Shown here: in pieces, positions 26,741-38,350 of the stretch
Layout of the letters: every line of letters starts with the position of its first letter
Numbering within the stretch: position 1 is the stretch's first letter
Assembly (NCBI GenBank): GCA_003342895.1
Contig: PTFA01000024.1
Coordinates: forward strand, 5,017,505-5,081,504
Length of the DNA: 64,000 bases
Direction: 5' to 3'
From: Casuarius casuarius
Lineage: Eukaryota > Chordata > Aves > Casuariiformes > Casuariidae
Program-made: the position numbers and the translations under genes
Notes under the pieces: generated by a model
Seen by the model: only the letters and a program-made list of their open reading frames with translations
What the model was told of the DNA's origin: nothing
The model's database searches: none

Positions 26741-29124
26741 AGCTGTTAAGCTCAAACTTAAGCAGATATGAGCACTATCTTTTTATTTAAGGAAAAAAAA
26801 AAAACACTGATATCTTTAACAACCACAAAAGGAGAAGACCTTGGATTTAAAAGTTGTGAAAAACAGGGTGACTGGCAGCAAGGTGTCCCTTAACAATCTG
26901 TGGCGATGGCTCAGTACGAACGAAGGAAGCAAACTACTTACTAGATCACTAACACAAGCTCTTGGAGTCAATGGTGAAAATGTAATTAACCCAACCCAAT
27001 TTTTATTATGAAATGCAGCTAGGTTATCTATATAGGATTTCTGTCATACTTACTTTTCATAAAATGGTTCACCGCACTACCACAAAGAAGTCTTACTAAA
27101 CAGAAATTTGAAGTCTTTTAAAAATAATTGCTCCCACCAAGACAAAAACACAGAAGAGGAAAATCAGTTTAAGCTTAAGCTTTAAGATTTCATTAGATGC
27201 CACTTTTATTATACCATTCATTAGCTTAAAAAATAGAGAACGGAAAGAAGAAAACCCCACTGGAATGTCAACTGATCACTGAAAAAGCAGTCTGCCCCTA
27301 CCTTTATTGGGTATTTTCAAGCTTTTAGCTATTACTTTTCCCTCAGACCTTACTCTGATCATTCTTTCCAAGTTCTGTGTCCCTGCACTGGGGCCATTTA
27401 TTATCTGTCCTTCTGTCATAAGCCTAAGCAGGAAGTTCTCTCCCCTGCATTTTTCCTCTTTACACTTTTCGAAACTGTTCTTTTTCTCTTGACGTATAAA
27501 TCTCCATCATACCTAACACAAAGAGACAATCCCTTCTGAGCCAGCAAAACACCCTCATCTTCATCATACCACAGGGTGAATTAAAAATAATTATGCAGAT
27601 GAACACCAAAAGAAAAGGTTCCTACTTGTTCTCCTTATTTGTCATCTCACTAAGAAACATCCCAAATGCCTCTAAATACTAGCACAGAGACTGGTTTGAG
27701 ACCAGTATTTTGTAGGACAAAATTTTTTTATAACTTAGGATGGTTATATAACTGCTATCTTTACTGTTCATAAAGCAGCTCCATTGCTTGTTTATCTTTA
27801 CAAGCCCTAACAATAAGCCCACAAATAGTTCCCAGCATATCTCAAATCAGCTGCTGACAGCAGCAGAGTCAAAACCCCATTAATAGCAGCGTAATGAGAA
27901 CAGTGACCTTACTCACGGTGGAAGGTGTACTCATAATCAGATGCACCATCCCAAAACCGAATTCACTAGTAATTTACAGGAAACTCTTCAACACCGAAAA
28001 TAAAACACTCTCCTCCACTGCCCAAGTAGAGAAACCCTGTGGCAAGGACTGACCCCTCACAGTAGCTGCAGACCAGCAGCCACTCTGCAGGACTTAATTC
28101 ATTTTAATAGACCAATTCATAGCAACATGTTTTGGTAGAAAGGCTATTGCAGGAGTTGAATTGCTGAGAGACAGTGAAGTGGCAGCTGGACACTTGACCT
28201 CTATTGGAGCTCGATGGCCTTAATCAACACAAAGTCTGAATAAACTGTGAGAGTACTCCATTTCCTTGACTTGTTCCCCACCTTCCTGTCTCCCAGGTTA
28301 AGTCATCTGTTCTTTATTGAGACACTGATTTATTAGACACTCAGGATGGAAAATTTTGTATGGCTTCTATCCACATACTGGATTAAACTGTGATGCATCA
28401 GGGTTTCCTCTCCAACTGTAAAATCAGCCACAAGAGGAACATGGGTGGGAGGTGAGAGGTGCCCATCATAACGTCTCAGGACTAATCTGTTCAGAACAAA
28501 CAGAGCCACAAATCCTGATCAGACCACATGGTGCAGAAAGCTTCAGCAGTCATCCAGCAGGAAAAATGTTAAAGTTTGTTGCCATCTATAGCTCCAGAAA
28601 GGTCACCCTGCAGACCTCGCAGGGCTGTTACTTCCTCTTATCCTGGTCTGAAACACAGACAGCAAGGATCAAGCATGAAGACAGAACAATTTACCTCAAA
28701 GTTCAGATGCAAACATTTTCCTGATGATAAGATGTTGCCCTGGCAAGCAGGCAGTGATTAGAACAATCTGATCCTAAGTGTAGCTCCTTCAGGGTGCTCA
28801 CTCACGCACAGTGAGAATTTGGGACAGAGGAAGCGTTTACCAACACTAATTTCAGTGCCTAGCAATACATGAGGCTGTACTTGTTGAAGTTCACATGCAG
28901 CAATCCGTTCCTTTCAATCATCAGCTTAAGCCTGTGCAGGAAAACCCAAAGCTATAATCTATTAGTCATAGGCAGAAGTTACATTTGGGTAGAGAAATGC
29001 CTCATTAGAGGCTCCTTCCCAACTTGTCCCCTCCTTCCATCTGACTGATAGCCCACACCTGACTTCCCTCCCGCAGATAGGCTTCTCACAGATTATCATC
29101 ACTGCCAGCATCTTACCCATTATC

Positions 29125-29215
29125 ACAAATCATAGACTTTCTGAGGTGGGAAGGGACCTCTGGAGGTCACCTTGTCCAGCCCCCCTGCTCAAAGCAGGTC
29201 ATTTGGTTACACAGC
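29125..29215 (-). mobile_element. CR1 LINE 3'-end fragment
   Basis: The plus strand reads AATCATAGA, then GGTGGGAAGGGACCTCTGGA, then GGTCACCTTGTCCAGCCCCC, then CTGCTCAAAGCAGG. This order is the reverse complement of the avian CR1 3' untranslated end, which finishes in ATTCTATGATT-type repeats. The element is therefore on the minus strand with its 3' end at the left. It is 5'-truncated as most CR1 copies are, with no reverse transcriptase frame nearby. The right boundary is uncertain and may reach 29300. Confidence 0.85.
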
Positions 29216-29384
29216 CAACGCTCCACCTACCTCAGCCCCTTCCTGCACTGACTTCCCCATTTACCCATCCTTGCGTCACTCAACATTGCTTCTTTCACAC
29301 CACATATTCACACCAGCTCATCAAGAACAAGCTTTGGTCATACTTGTGGGGATTAACCCGACCTACTGACACAGCAGGAGGTTA

Positions 29385-29410
29385 AACACACACACACACA
29401 CACACACACA
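29385..29410. repeat. (AC)13 microsatellite
   Basis: A perfect dinucleotide AC run of 26 bases lies shortly after the CR1 fragment. It is a typical length-variable microsatellite. Confidence 0.97.
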
Positions 29411-32400
29411 ATTTATTTCTAATCCAAGAAATGGGCCATCTTCTTTTTATTATGGATAAGTCCTGACCAGAGAAGCAAGCATCACCAGCATCTGCAAAGC
29501 CCTATTTCACAACCACGCTGAGTTTGCAGCTTAATGCCATCTTCCTTAGGTGACATCTACATCTAAATTATGCTGTAGATCATCAGCACACCTTTCTTAG
29601 ATGATGCATTGTTATAATGTTCACTCAGTCTTATGAGTTATTAGTGAGATAAATCATAAAAGCTAGGCTCTTCAGTAATGTACGATAATGAAAGCACAGT
29701 GCTTTCCAGGGAAAAAAGGATTCAGGAACATAAAGAGAAAGCAAAGATGTCATTTACAAGAGAATTACTTGTGGAAAAAACATTTCTCTGTGTGCCTGTC
29801 TATGGAAGCAGATAATCTTATCCCTAGCCATTTACACCTCCAAAGAAGTTATCTACAAGACCTTAATCAATAGCCTTAAAAAGTAACATAGTGGGAAGCC
29901 AGACTGATTTCTTATCTCACTCTTTCTTGCAACAGTTAGCTCAGAAACAAAGCTGATTAAAAAAAAAATCCTTAACAAAGTATTACAAGATCTTCCCTTC
30001 AGAGAAAGATACACATTATATATGAGGCTGTATTTATAAGTACTATATATTTAAGTAATTAATTTTAAAAGAAAAAGGGCTTTCTGATAATAACAGCCAA
30101 TAGAAATAAGCACTTGCACTGTTTGACAAAGCAATATTAAAGCTTGAACCAGAGAGACTTGAACTAACTGCAAAGAAACAGAAGTCCTCTTTCACTTCTC
30201 TCATTCCCTCTCTCCATATGTTACTCAAAAAAAAGAACCACCCCAACCCTTCAGCCCCACAGCCATTACACCTTCCCTTGCTCAACTGACAGTCTAGCTC
30301 ATCTGCAGCCTTGCCCAGTTTCCATCAGTAAAATACAAGAATCCTTAAGACTTACCTTTCCTCTCTCTGCACCTTAAAGCAAGCAACTAGGAACTGATAT
30401 TTCTCTGCTCAGGACTGTACTTTCAGTCCTAAATACTGCAACCTCTTCTCAGCTTCAGCATTTCTGGGATATCTGGGGTTGAGAAGTACTTGCTCACACA
30501 TTACTATTCTTCTCTCAATGCCTGGTTTTAGTTCTCTGATTTCCATATGCTATCTCTATATGCATTGGAACACAGCAAAAGCCTTTGCAGACTTGTTTTT
30601 CTGGTCTTAAAAAGAACACAACAGAATTCCTTTACGATCTTGCAAACTTTTTATTTGTTTAACTGAACACATAAATTGGCCTATTAGAATCAAAGGGAGT
30701 TCTTATGTGTGTAAAGATACTCACGGACTTACGCGTTTGGAGGATGTGGTGGCAAAAGAGCAAAATTTAAGTGATGATACTTATCATACATTTTATTGAA
30801 ATGATGGAATATTAATGCCAAATGTTATTTCTAGTAAAAACATCTGCTTAAGTATCTGCAGTGACTATTTTTATCCCATCCTTTATTTTATTTTATTGTG
30901 AAAACTCACCTGAAGGTACCCAGACAGTTCTCTAGCACCCACCTCAGACTTTCTTCTTTGTGTGCTGGTGCACCTAGGAGCTCTCATGATACACAGGAAC
31001 CTGCTGGGCAGGGTGCTGAAAAACTACAGACTGAAAAAGAAGGTATCTACCCTATAATGTCTATAATCTTTATTTATTGTTATTCATGTTGTTGCTACAA
31101 GGATATACTTACTTCAGATCTATCAACCCATCAGTAAGACTGGAGACAGGTATTTAGCACCGTGCCTCCTAAGCCCCCTTGCTGCCTGCAGCCATCAACA
31201 TCTCTGCCCCTTGGTTACAGCGCTGCCACAGCTCCTCCCTGCTTACGGAAGTTATCTCTGTCTTGTCTAGGGTGGGTTGAAGACAACTTGTCATAAGCTA
31301 ACATTGTATTGCCTATATTACATTACATCCTAGCCTCTTCCAAACATAGCTCTCATCCATGCTACTGTTGGCCAACTTGCTTGCACACGGTGCTTTCAGC
31401 AGAGCAAGAGTTGTGCCCTCTCTTGAGTCTGGAAACTGTCCAGCAGAGATCTGATATGACTAATACAGCCAATCTTAGTGTATTACAGCCCGCCAGAGTC
31501 TGGAGGGAGCTTGGCTGCCCTCATCAACAGCACTCTGTATGCTTCCCTTTGCTGCTATACATGAGTTACCAAAAAATTAACGTTTTGGTTTCTTCAATTT
31601 GTCCAGCAGCCTTGCCAGCTTGAGTGTTTTTTCTTTCAGGTAGCCACTCTGGGAGACCTGATGCACTCACATGAATATTACTGACAAAATTACATAGGGA
31701 AAAATGTGGGTAACATGTTTCCTACCAACCCTGCAAACGATTCCTTAGGAAATAAGCTCCCTCACACAGCGTGTGCTTTAGAATGATCGAGTCATTTATC
31801 TCACGTGTTCAGAGGGAACCTGACATTTGGATAGCAGCAGAACATATTCTTTCTTACATTATCAAGGAAAGATTAAATTACAGAAACACGTTGTGATTGA
31901 AAGAGCAACAGAAGCGGTGACAATGTTCAGAGTATACAACTCTATTGTGCTTACTGTGCACAGCTTGTAAGCGGGGCAGCGCTTTACAGTGGCACTGCAG
32001 GAGCGGGAGAGGACATGCAAAGCAGAGAGCCGCGCTTCCCTTCCTAGTTTTGCTCCTGCTAACAACTCCTTGTTGTTCTGCACCAGCAGGGGTTTATCCT
32101 CCCCGCTAGTTTTGCTGGTTCACCTGCAGCAAGGCTTGCCAGATGTACAGATTCGCCAAGCAGCATCTCAGGCCAGAGATCCAAATCGGCTGGTAACTCG
32201 GATCACATATGCAAGCCATCTCGTCGCGGGGAGCACGTGGGCAGGACCACAAGGGGTGCCCCCTAAAGGCCTGGGTCTGCGGAGATCCAGCAAACGCCGC
32301 TGCTGCGCCACGGAGTAAATAGAAGAGGAAAGGGAGAGGCTGCTGCAGGGCTGGGGAGAGCAGTCCCGACACCTGGACGTGAGCCCAGATGGTCTGGGAG

Positions 32401-35079
32401 TTTGAAATGTTCCCTGCTGCTCTCTCAAGAGCACAGTCTCAGTCAGCCTGCTCCTAGATAAACAAACACAGACAAACAATGACATTTTCGAGCTATTAAT
32501 TAGTCTAGCTTTCACCAAAATTAATTTCAGAAATTAGTGCCTTTGCATATCGCAAGGTTTAACCCTAAATGCTCTGATGAACCAAGCTCTGTTTGAGTTT
32601 CCTACTCATAGTCATTCTATAAAAGAGGCTTTTAAAAACAAAAGCTGCTATCAGCCTCTTTCACACTCAAATAAATGACTTTTCTATTGCTTATATATCA
32701 GGACTGTAAAGAAGATTTCTTCTCTTAACCTCCTCCTCGTACTTCAGGTAGGAATAATTATAAACATCAAAAATGTAAAGAGATGTGTGAATACAGACAT
32801 GCAAAGCCTGAGCTTGGCCTCCACGTATTTTTATGTGCGTATTTCTCTTTGTCCAGTGCTGCAGCACAATGTCTCACTGACAGTTTTCATTAGTCGGTTC
32901 GTATTGGAGATGTAAATTAACCAGTCTCCCAAACAAGATTCCCTTTTATCACTGCAGTCTTCACATCTTGATTTTTAGACAATTTTTCACAGGGTTATTC
33001 ATTAATTAGGTCTTTAATTATGGATTAATTAGCAGCTGAATTACAATATTCCTTATACTTCCTCAACTCTTGTAGCACTAATATGTTTGCCATCAAGCAT
33101 GATAGATGTTACATATGCAAGGGGATTTATTACAGATGTATTCCCCTAGCCCTTCAGTGAGCTGAATAATTATTCGAAGTGATTCTTCCGCTGACAACGC
33201 AGCTAATGAAACACCGGACTGATGTTTGTGACATAATCCCAGGCTCTTTTTTCACTCGACATTACTGAAGAGAGGCCTAATTCTCATAAGATGGAGGAGG
33301 GCCTGATGTACTGAAAGGTATTTGAAATGGGGATGTATTTTAGGGCTGCTTCTTGTCAAAGGAAAAACAAGCACCTCAAAAGTGCATTGCACGTTTTTAA
33401 AAGTGGTTGAATCTACGAATGTAGCTGTAGGCATGCAAAAATACTCGTGATGGGTGGGGGGTTAGGCAACAGAGGCCGGGAAGGCTACAGCATGTGTTCA
33501 TGATTGATTACAGAAACCCCATTTAATTACTTATACAAAGACCCATGGCAAATAAAAACACACAGCATCGGAACAAAAAATGGAGGCTTTCAGCTACAAT
33601 TAGATGATCTTAATTAAGCAGAAAATTAAGGTCCCAGGGTTCTCATACCTATTTTATGGCACCAGGTGTTTTTAGCAGAACATTTCATTGACTTGTTCTC
33701 GCTCATCTTAAGGACAGTGGACCTGGGCCATCCCCAGGTACTGGGGCTACCACTGTTACCTTTCTGTGTAATATCCAGAGGAGTTATCTATATAAATGAC
33801 TGCATCCTAAAAATCACTTTAGGTTGCCTGTCCTATTTGAGAATAGCCACAGACCCTCAAAGTTTTAGTCACATCCTCTTCTCCCGCGGGTACCTTTACC
33901 ACACAGTGATCTGAGAAGAATCCAGCTGCATCAGCTGCAACTTCCTCTGTTGCAGAAGCAGAGCAAAAACCTACATCTGACCTATAACAGCAAACCTCAC
34001 AGCCACTTCTGATCTTAGATACAAGATCATTTTACCCATATGGTGAGTAAAATGCTCACAGGTAGTTCCTAAGCAGTCAAATCCTGTGGTTTAAGAAGAT
34101 AGGATGCACTATAGATAAGCAAGGGAAGATGCTATTTTCAACTATTCCACTTCAGTAGCCAAATTATCTGAGCTAGAGTGGTCCAAACCCCACTGTACAG
34201 CCATAAGGTGGCAGATGTGTTTCACCAGCACTCCTGCCTGCCCGCAGCCTTCGCCTCCCCACGAAACCCGGGCAGGCACAAGCGGCATGGAGCCACGTCT
34301 TCCAGCTGCAGATACTACCTGGGATAGTTCTCCATCTCCACCTGCTGTCAGAGAGGAGCCAAGTGGATGAAACTTGTGGGTAAAATCTGTCTCTTTGGGT
34401 AACAGGTGTTATCACCCATCACTGACCCTTGCAAGGGTGCTGAGTTAATTGCTACTGAGAGGAGTGGAGCTTCCTATTAGCCTTTTAGCTTACAGAAAGT
34501 AATAGGTATCTTCATAGCCCAGCGCTAGACAGACTATAAAGACCTGTAGTAGCAACATCAACAACAATAATGACAGTATTTGACTTTATATGATAGGCTT
34601 TGTTCACAAAAGATTTAGCAGGTTAGATTTCCTATACCGTGTTAGATTACCTGTAAGTGGCCTTCAGAAGCTCAACTTCTATAACTCTTTTTAAATTCCG
34701 CTCTAAATTTTGACAGACAACAAAGATAAATGACCAGCCACTCCAAGCAGTTTTTTATTGAAAATGACTCTCACACCAACATATGTCCTTGAGATGTAAT
34801 AGCATATAAATGAGTCATGGAGCGAGCAAATAGCAGGAGTCTTGAAAGCTTTCCTGTGCTATAAAGTTTGGACTTGTCACAGGTGTAAATGTATTTAGAT
34901 TAGAGGAATTACACACAGGGTGAATCTGATTAACCATCTTTAAAGATAGCCAGCAAATATACCACTTTGGATTAATGCTCTATGTTTCAGCTATTTTTTC
35001 CATACACATCAGCATTTAAATATCCAAACTGCGACAGCAGCAACGAAGACAACTGCTTGCTTGCACTCCCACTTTGACA

Positions 35080-35094
35080 CCCCCCCCCCCCCCC
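35080..35094. repeat. C15 homopolymer (G15 on the minus strand)
   Basis: Fifteen consecutive C residues follow TTTGACA. On the minus strand, the direction of LRRC2 transcription, this is G15, about 700 bases downstream of the probable promoter. Confidence 0.97.
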
Positions 35095-35661
35095 GGTATC
35101 TGCAGAAACGCTATCACCAGCAAAACTGTCACTTACCTACCACCAAAGCACACGCGTGTCCAGCGCTCCCGGGTGCACTCTGCGGTTCTTTAATTTGGGA
35201 CGTGGAGGTTGTTTATAGCAGCAACATAGCTCCTGGTGAGTCAGACCTGCTCGCACCCCACAGCGTGACTGCCCTTCCAGATGTACTAATACACTATATT
35301 TGTAGAGTGACAACATGATCCGTGGCCGTGCAGCCGAGACATGTGCGGGATGAAATATCTGCGCTGCATGACTCTGCACCGGACCCAAACAGCAGCGCTA
35401 AGGGGACAGCATCCCACTTGCTCTACGGGAAGGGGGCAAAGCTAGTGCTGCTCAGGCTTGAGGGTTTCTCCTGGGAAAAGGGCACAGATAATCAAAAAAA
35501 AAACCAAGCGGTTTGCATTCCTCAGGTTCGGACTGTCTCTCCCTCCACAGGTCTGTGCACGCGAGAGACAAACCGGCGGGCACCACGCTCAGGCGCTCGC
35601 TCTGCACTTGCCCTGAGCGACTGGTTTAGGGCAAATTCTACTTTTACTTGCTGACAGTGGC

Positions 35662-35682
35662 TTTTTTTTTTTTTTTTTTTTT
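35662..35682. repeat. T21 homopolymer
   Basis: Twenty-one consecutive T residues sit about 80 bp left of the CpG island, just inside the putative first LRRC2 intron. On the gene's strand this is an A21 run. Confidence 0.97.
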
Positions 35683-35765
35683 GCCTACTTCTGGCTATTG
35701 ATGGCGGTGCTCCTGCTGTTAGTGCTGCCACTGAAAAGAAAAAACCAAAAACTTCGCTAAACTAC

Positions 35766-35960
35766 CTGTCGGGGCGCCGCGGCGCTGCCGGCTCGGCCGG
35801 TTCGGTTCGGTCCAGGCCGGTCCCGGCCAGCAGGTGCCGCCCCCCCAGCGGGAGCAGGGCCCCGAGGGAGCCGGGGCAGGCCCAGGCCCACGGGGCGTCG
35901 GGTGTCGCCGTGGGGCCGGGCAGGGGCAGGGGCAGGGGCAGGGGCAGGGGCAGGGCGGCC
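35766..35960 (-). other. LRRC2: Candidate non-coding first exon of LRRC2
   Basis: Within the CpG island, the minus strand reads CGCCCCGACAG/GTAGTTTAG, a good match to a splice donor, placing the exon end at 35766. The required partner acceptor exists at 25931. The transcription start is not visible, so the right limit is a guess bounded by the CAGGGG minisatellite. Other donors in the island cannot be excluded. Confidence 0.35.
35921..35956 (+). repeat. (CAGGGG)n minisatellite in the CpG island
   Basis: About six tandem CAGGGG hexamers are visible, followed by CAGGGCGGCC. The plus strand has well over four G-runs of four with two-base loops, a classic G-quadruplex pattern. The copy number is likely polymorphic. 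It sits on the template strand relative to LRRC2 transcription. Confidence 0.9.
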
Positions 35961-35975
35961 CCGGGCGGCGCTGAG

Positions 35976-36227
35976 ATGGCGGCCGCGCCGTTGGGGCACC
36001 GCGGGGGGCGGGGCGGGAGGGACTGGCGGCGTCCGGAATACAAACGGCTGAAATTTGGGGATCCCGTTTTTGATGAAATACGCCTATTAATTCTTAATTA
36101 TACCATCCGGATTAGTCCTCAGAAATCTGATCCTCGCCTCGCAGTGGAGAGAAAGGAAGCATTTCCAGTAAAGGGTTTGGAGTCTGGTGTTTTCAAAGAG
36201 AAAGTTTTGCCTCAGAAATGTTTTTGA
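35976..36227 (+). CDS. Candidate divergent small ORF (84 codons), unrecognised
   Basis: An ATG in strong context (GAG before, G after) opens MAAAPLGHRGGRGG and continues DWRRPEYKRLKFGDPVFDEI, then leaves the GC-rich island and stays open to TGA at 36225-36227. An ATTAAA hexamer at 36265-36270 could serve as a polyadenylation signal. I do not recognise the protein. It is low-complexity at the start and lysine/arginine rich later, with no signal peptide, membrane segment or known motif that I can see. It could be a chance frame in a divergent promoter transcript, or the first exon of a plus-strand gene. The frame also stays open through the minisatellite upstream to 35910. Confidence 0.2.
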   Translation: MAAAPLGHRGGRGGRDWRRPEYKRLKFGDPVFDEIRLLILNYTIRISPQKSDPRLAVERKEAFPVKGLESGVFKEKVLPQKCF

Positions 36228-38267
36228 AAGCTGCTTTTAATTTCCTTCCCAGTTCTGCTTTTCAATTAAAATATTGTTTAATTTTCTGATTAAAAAGAAC
36301 TGGGATTTTTCAACCATCTATGTTTATTACTAATCACTGCCAGTAAAAATAAGCATTAATTACAGCAGCTGGGCTGTAATTGTTGGCTCAAACTTCAGAT
36401 ACCAGTTCTACATTGCTGTGTTTTCACTGTAATCACACCGCACTGGTACCAAAGGAAGGGGGAAATGAGGCAAATTCATGAACTGCAGGTTTAAAAATTC
36501 CCTTTTGCCTTCAAGCGTGAAGGAGAAAATACCAGGATTCGGCTGGATCTTTTTCGATTCAATGTGTTTTGCCACCCTGGTGACCCGCCTGAGGAACCTG
36601 CTTCACAAGCACTTGCAGTTTGGCCACGTTATGTTTCACAAACAGTGGTAAAAAGTACGTTGATCGCCTCGACCACGTCTGAGGTGCCCAAAATACATTT
36701 ATCATCTGGTACATCTGCCTGCCAACACACACATTTTTGCCAAATAGCTGTCTGGGTTTCCTGTAGCAGAGATGCACATCCAACGTCAGCGGCTAGAGCT
36801 GACGAAGCCATTGGTAGGGGAAACAAGACACTGCAGTAACGTGGAGCAGAGGCAATATGTCCCTCTCCTGATCCAAGCCACGCTCCATATTCCTCCTTTC
36901 TTGTACAGTGCCTAGGAAAACATGTTTCCACATTTTTGTCTCTGGTGCACAACAAAATTAAATTATTATATTGAGAAAGATATGATTTCCAGCTCATTTC
37001 AGACGCTGCCAGTTGCTGTTTTTTCCAGGTGCTGTTTTTGGCTAGGTAAGGCGAAAGGTCCTGTACCTTTAGGGAAAAAGGCTGATCTTCTAAAGGAGGA
37101 GATGCCAGAGGTGGAAGAACGCCTGAGGAAGGGCCTGAGAGATCGTGGGGATGTGTAAAAAATGACAGCGGAGACTGAGAGAAACACAGAAAGAATGTAT
37201 AATACTTTTTAATGATGGATCTCAGTGTACTTTACAAAAAAGATCAAGGAAAAGGAAAACTGTAAGCCAAGTACTCAATACTTAAGTGTGTCCAAAACCA
37301 GCTTCTTCAGCCAAAGAGTGTCTTCCATCTTAGGTTGCACAAATCCAGTCAAGCTGCAGTCTCTTCTTGGAGCTAATAGGGGAGCTGGTCTACAAGAAAA
37401 TAATGGGAAAAGCTCGAACAACCTCGATACCGGACACAAAGGCTAGCGAAGTACATAGCACAGCTCAGTGAATAGGCAAAAGTCTCGTTTGCATCCAGCC
37501 AAACTTATTGGCAGGCCCGACCCAATTTAAGGCTTGCTTGATTGACAGAGGCTATTCCTCAAAGTCCCTGGGGCATCCTCCACATCGTGCATCCCAGCAT
37601 AACAGCGCCAGACCTGAGCTGGCCTCAGCAGAGCCTCAGGCCTGGCTCTGCACCACCCGCCGTGGTGCCCCCAGGAAGTGCTCCTCGGCCAGCCAGCACG
37701 GGATGCCTGGCCTGGGTCTGCCTGCTCCTGCAACAATGCTGCATTCAGCTGAACCACCTTCCTGGACTAGCCATTTCGCAAAGACACAGGTCCTTTTTGG
37801 CTGCTGGAGCCGATCAGCCCCACTGGACTGGAGCAAACTCCAAATGGAGCTAGGGCCTGTGCCGAACTCCCTGGCATCCCAGTCCTGGGAAGGGTGTGCA
37901 AAAATACCCAAGCTGTCGCTATGTGCAGGCAGCTGCTCCATGAGACAGCAGCTATATTGCTTCCAATGACAGGCTCACTCTGAAAGCAATACAGCCACAG
38001 TCATGCATCACTGCGCTCGTCTAATCCTGCTACCATCCTGAGACAGCGCTCTACCCATGCCACTAATAAGTCCACAACTCAGATAATCTAACTGGGGTAA
38101 CTGAGAGTTGACTTTCAACACACAGACCAAGGGATTTTTTTCTACTTCTGTTCTAGCTGGAGCACAGATTCTGTAAATTTTCTTTACCTGAAGAGTCTCT
38201 TCTGGCATGCCACTTTGCAGGGAGAAATCTCACACAGTAAAGGTCAACAAAGAGGTCAGCGCAATCC

Positions 38268-38350
38268 ATTAATAAATAATATATTTATTTATATATTTAA
38301 TATAATTTATATAATATATAAAAATATATATATAAAAATAATGAATAAAC
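38268..38350. repeat. AT-rich low-complexity tract
   Basis: About 80 bases almost wholly A and T, dominated by TATA and TTTATA steps. It would melt easily. No gene signal is attached. Confidence 0.93.

Larger units (their letters stand above)
25932..35765 (-). other. Probable LRRC2 5'UTR intron
   Basis: The first coding exon starts at a clear splice acceptor only 21 nt before its ATG, so at least one non-coding exon must lie upstream. The nearest CpG island is at 35.8-36.0 kb, which makes this 9.8-kb stretch the likely first intron. It holds the CR1 fragment, a CA microsatellite, a TAAT-rich patch near 33.0 kb and a C15 run at 35080-35094. Further untranslated exons could be hidden here and would not show in protein reading frames. 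Confidence 0.55.
1..35766 (-). other. LRRC2: LRRC2 gene locus, 5' part only (gene runs off the left edge)
   Basis: This is the inferred extent of the partial LRRC2 transcription unit. It is anchored by three coding exons at 25786-25931, 15669-15879 and 7825-7981, and by a likely CpG-island promoter just right of 35766. The phases across the two internal junctions are compatible (2/2 and 0/0), so one open frame crosses all three exons. LRRC2 proteins are about 370 residues in mammals; the 163 codons here cover the N-terminal segment and first leucine-rich repeats. The remaining repeats and the C-terminus were not found between 1 and 7824, so they should lie left of the window. The right boundary is inferred from the CpG island and a candidate splice donor, not from transcript evidence. 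The gene name rests on recognised protein similarity; the extent is inference. Confidence 0.8.
35755..36060. promoter_or_regulatory. CpG island, likely LRRC2 promoter, possibly bidirectional
   Basis: Composition changes abruptly from AT-rich to about 300 bases dense in CpG and in GGGCGG/GGGGCGGGGC boxes (Sp1-type), then returns to AT-rich near 36050. It is the only clear CpG island in the window. It lies upstream of the LRRC2 start codon in the right orientation, with a good minus-strand donor (GACAG/GTAGTT) at its left edge. No TATA box is obvious, as is usual for such promoters. The plus strand carries an ATGGCGGCC start at 35976 in good context, so divergent transcription is possible. Promoter identity is inferred from composition and position. 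Confidence 0.7.

Noticed and set aside
36922..37158. Possible exon with AG/GTAAGG-like donor near 37045 and the frame ending VEERLRKGLRDRGDV
   Set aside because: The only strong acceptor-donor pair would bound a 17-nt microexon, and the downstream frame has no known homologue that I recognise. I also considered FAM240-like small proteins and saw no match to their cysteine block.
37508..37969. Plus-strand open frame of 153 codons in a GC-richer patch
   Set aside because: Overlapping frames of 70-100 codons exist on both strands, as expected in stop-poor GC-rich DNA. No motif is recognisable.
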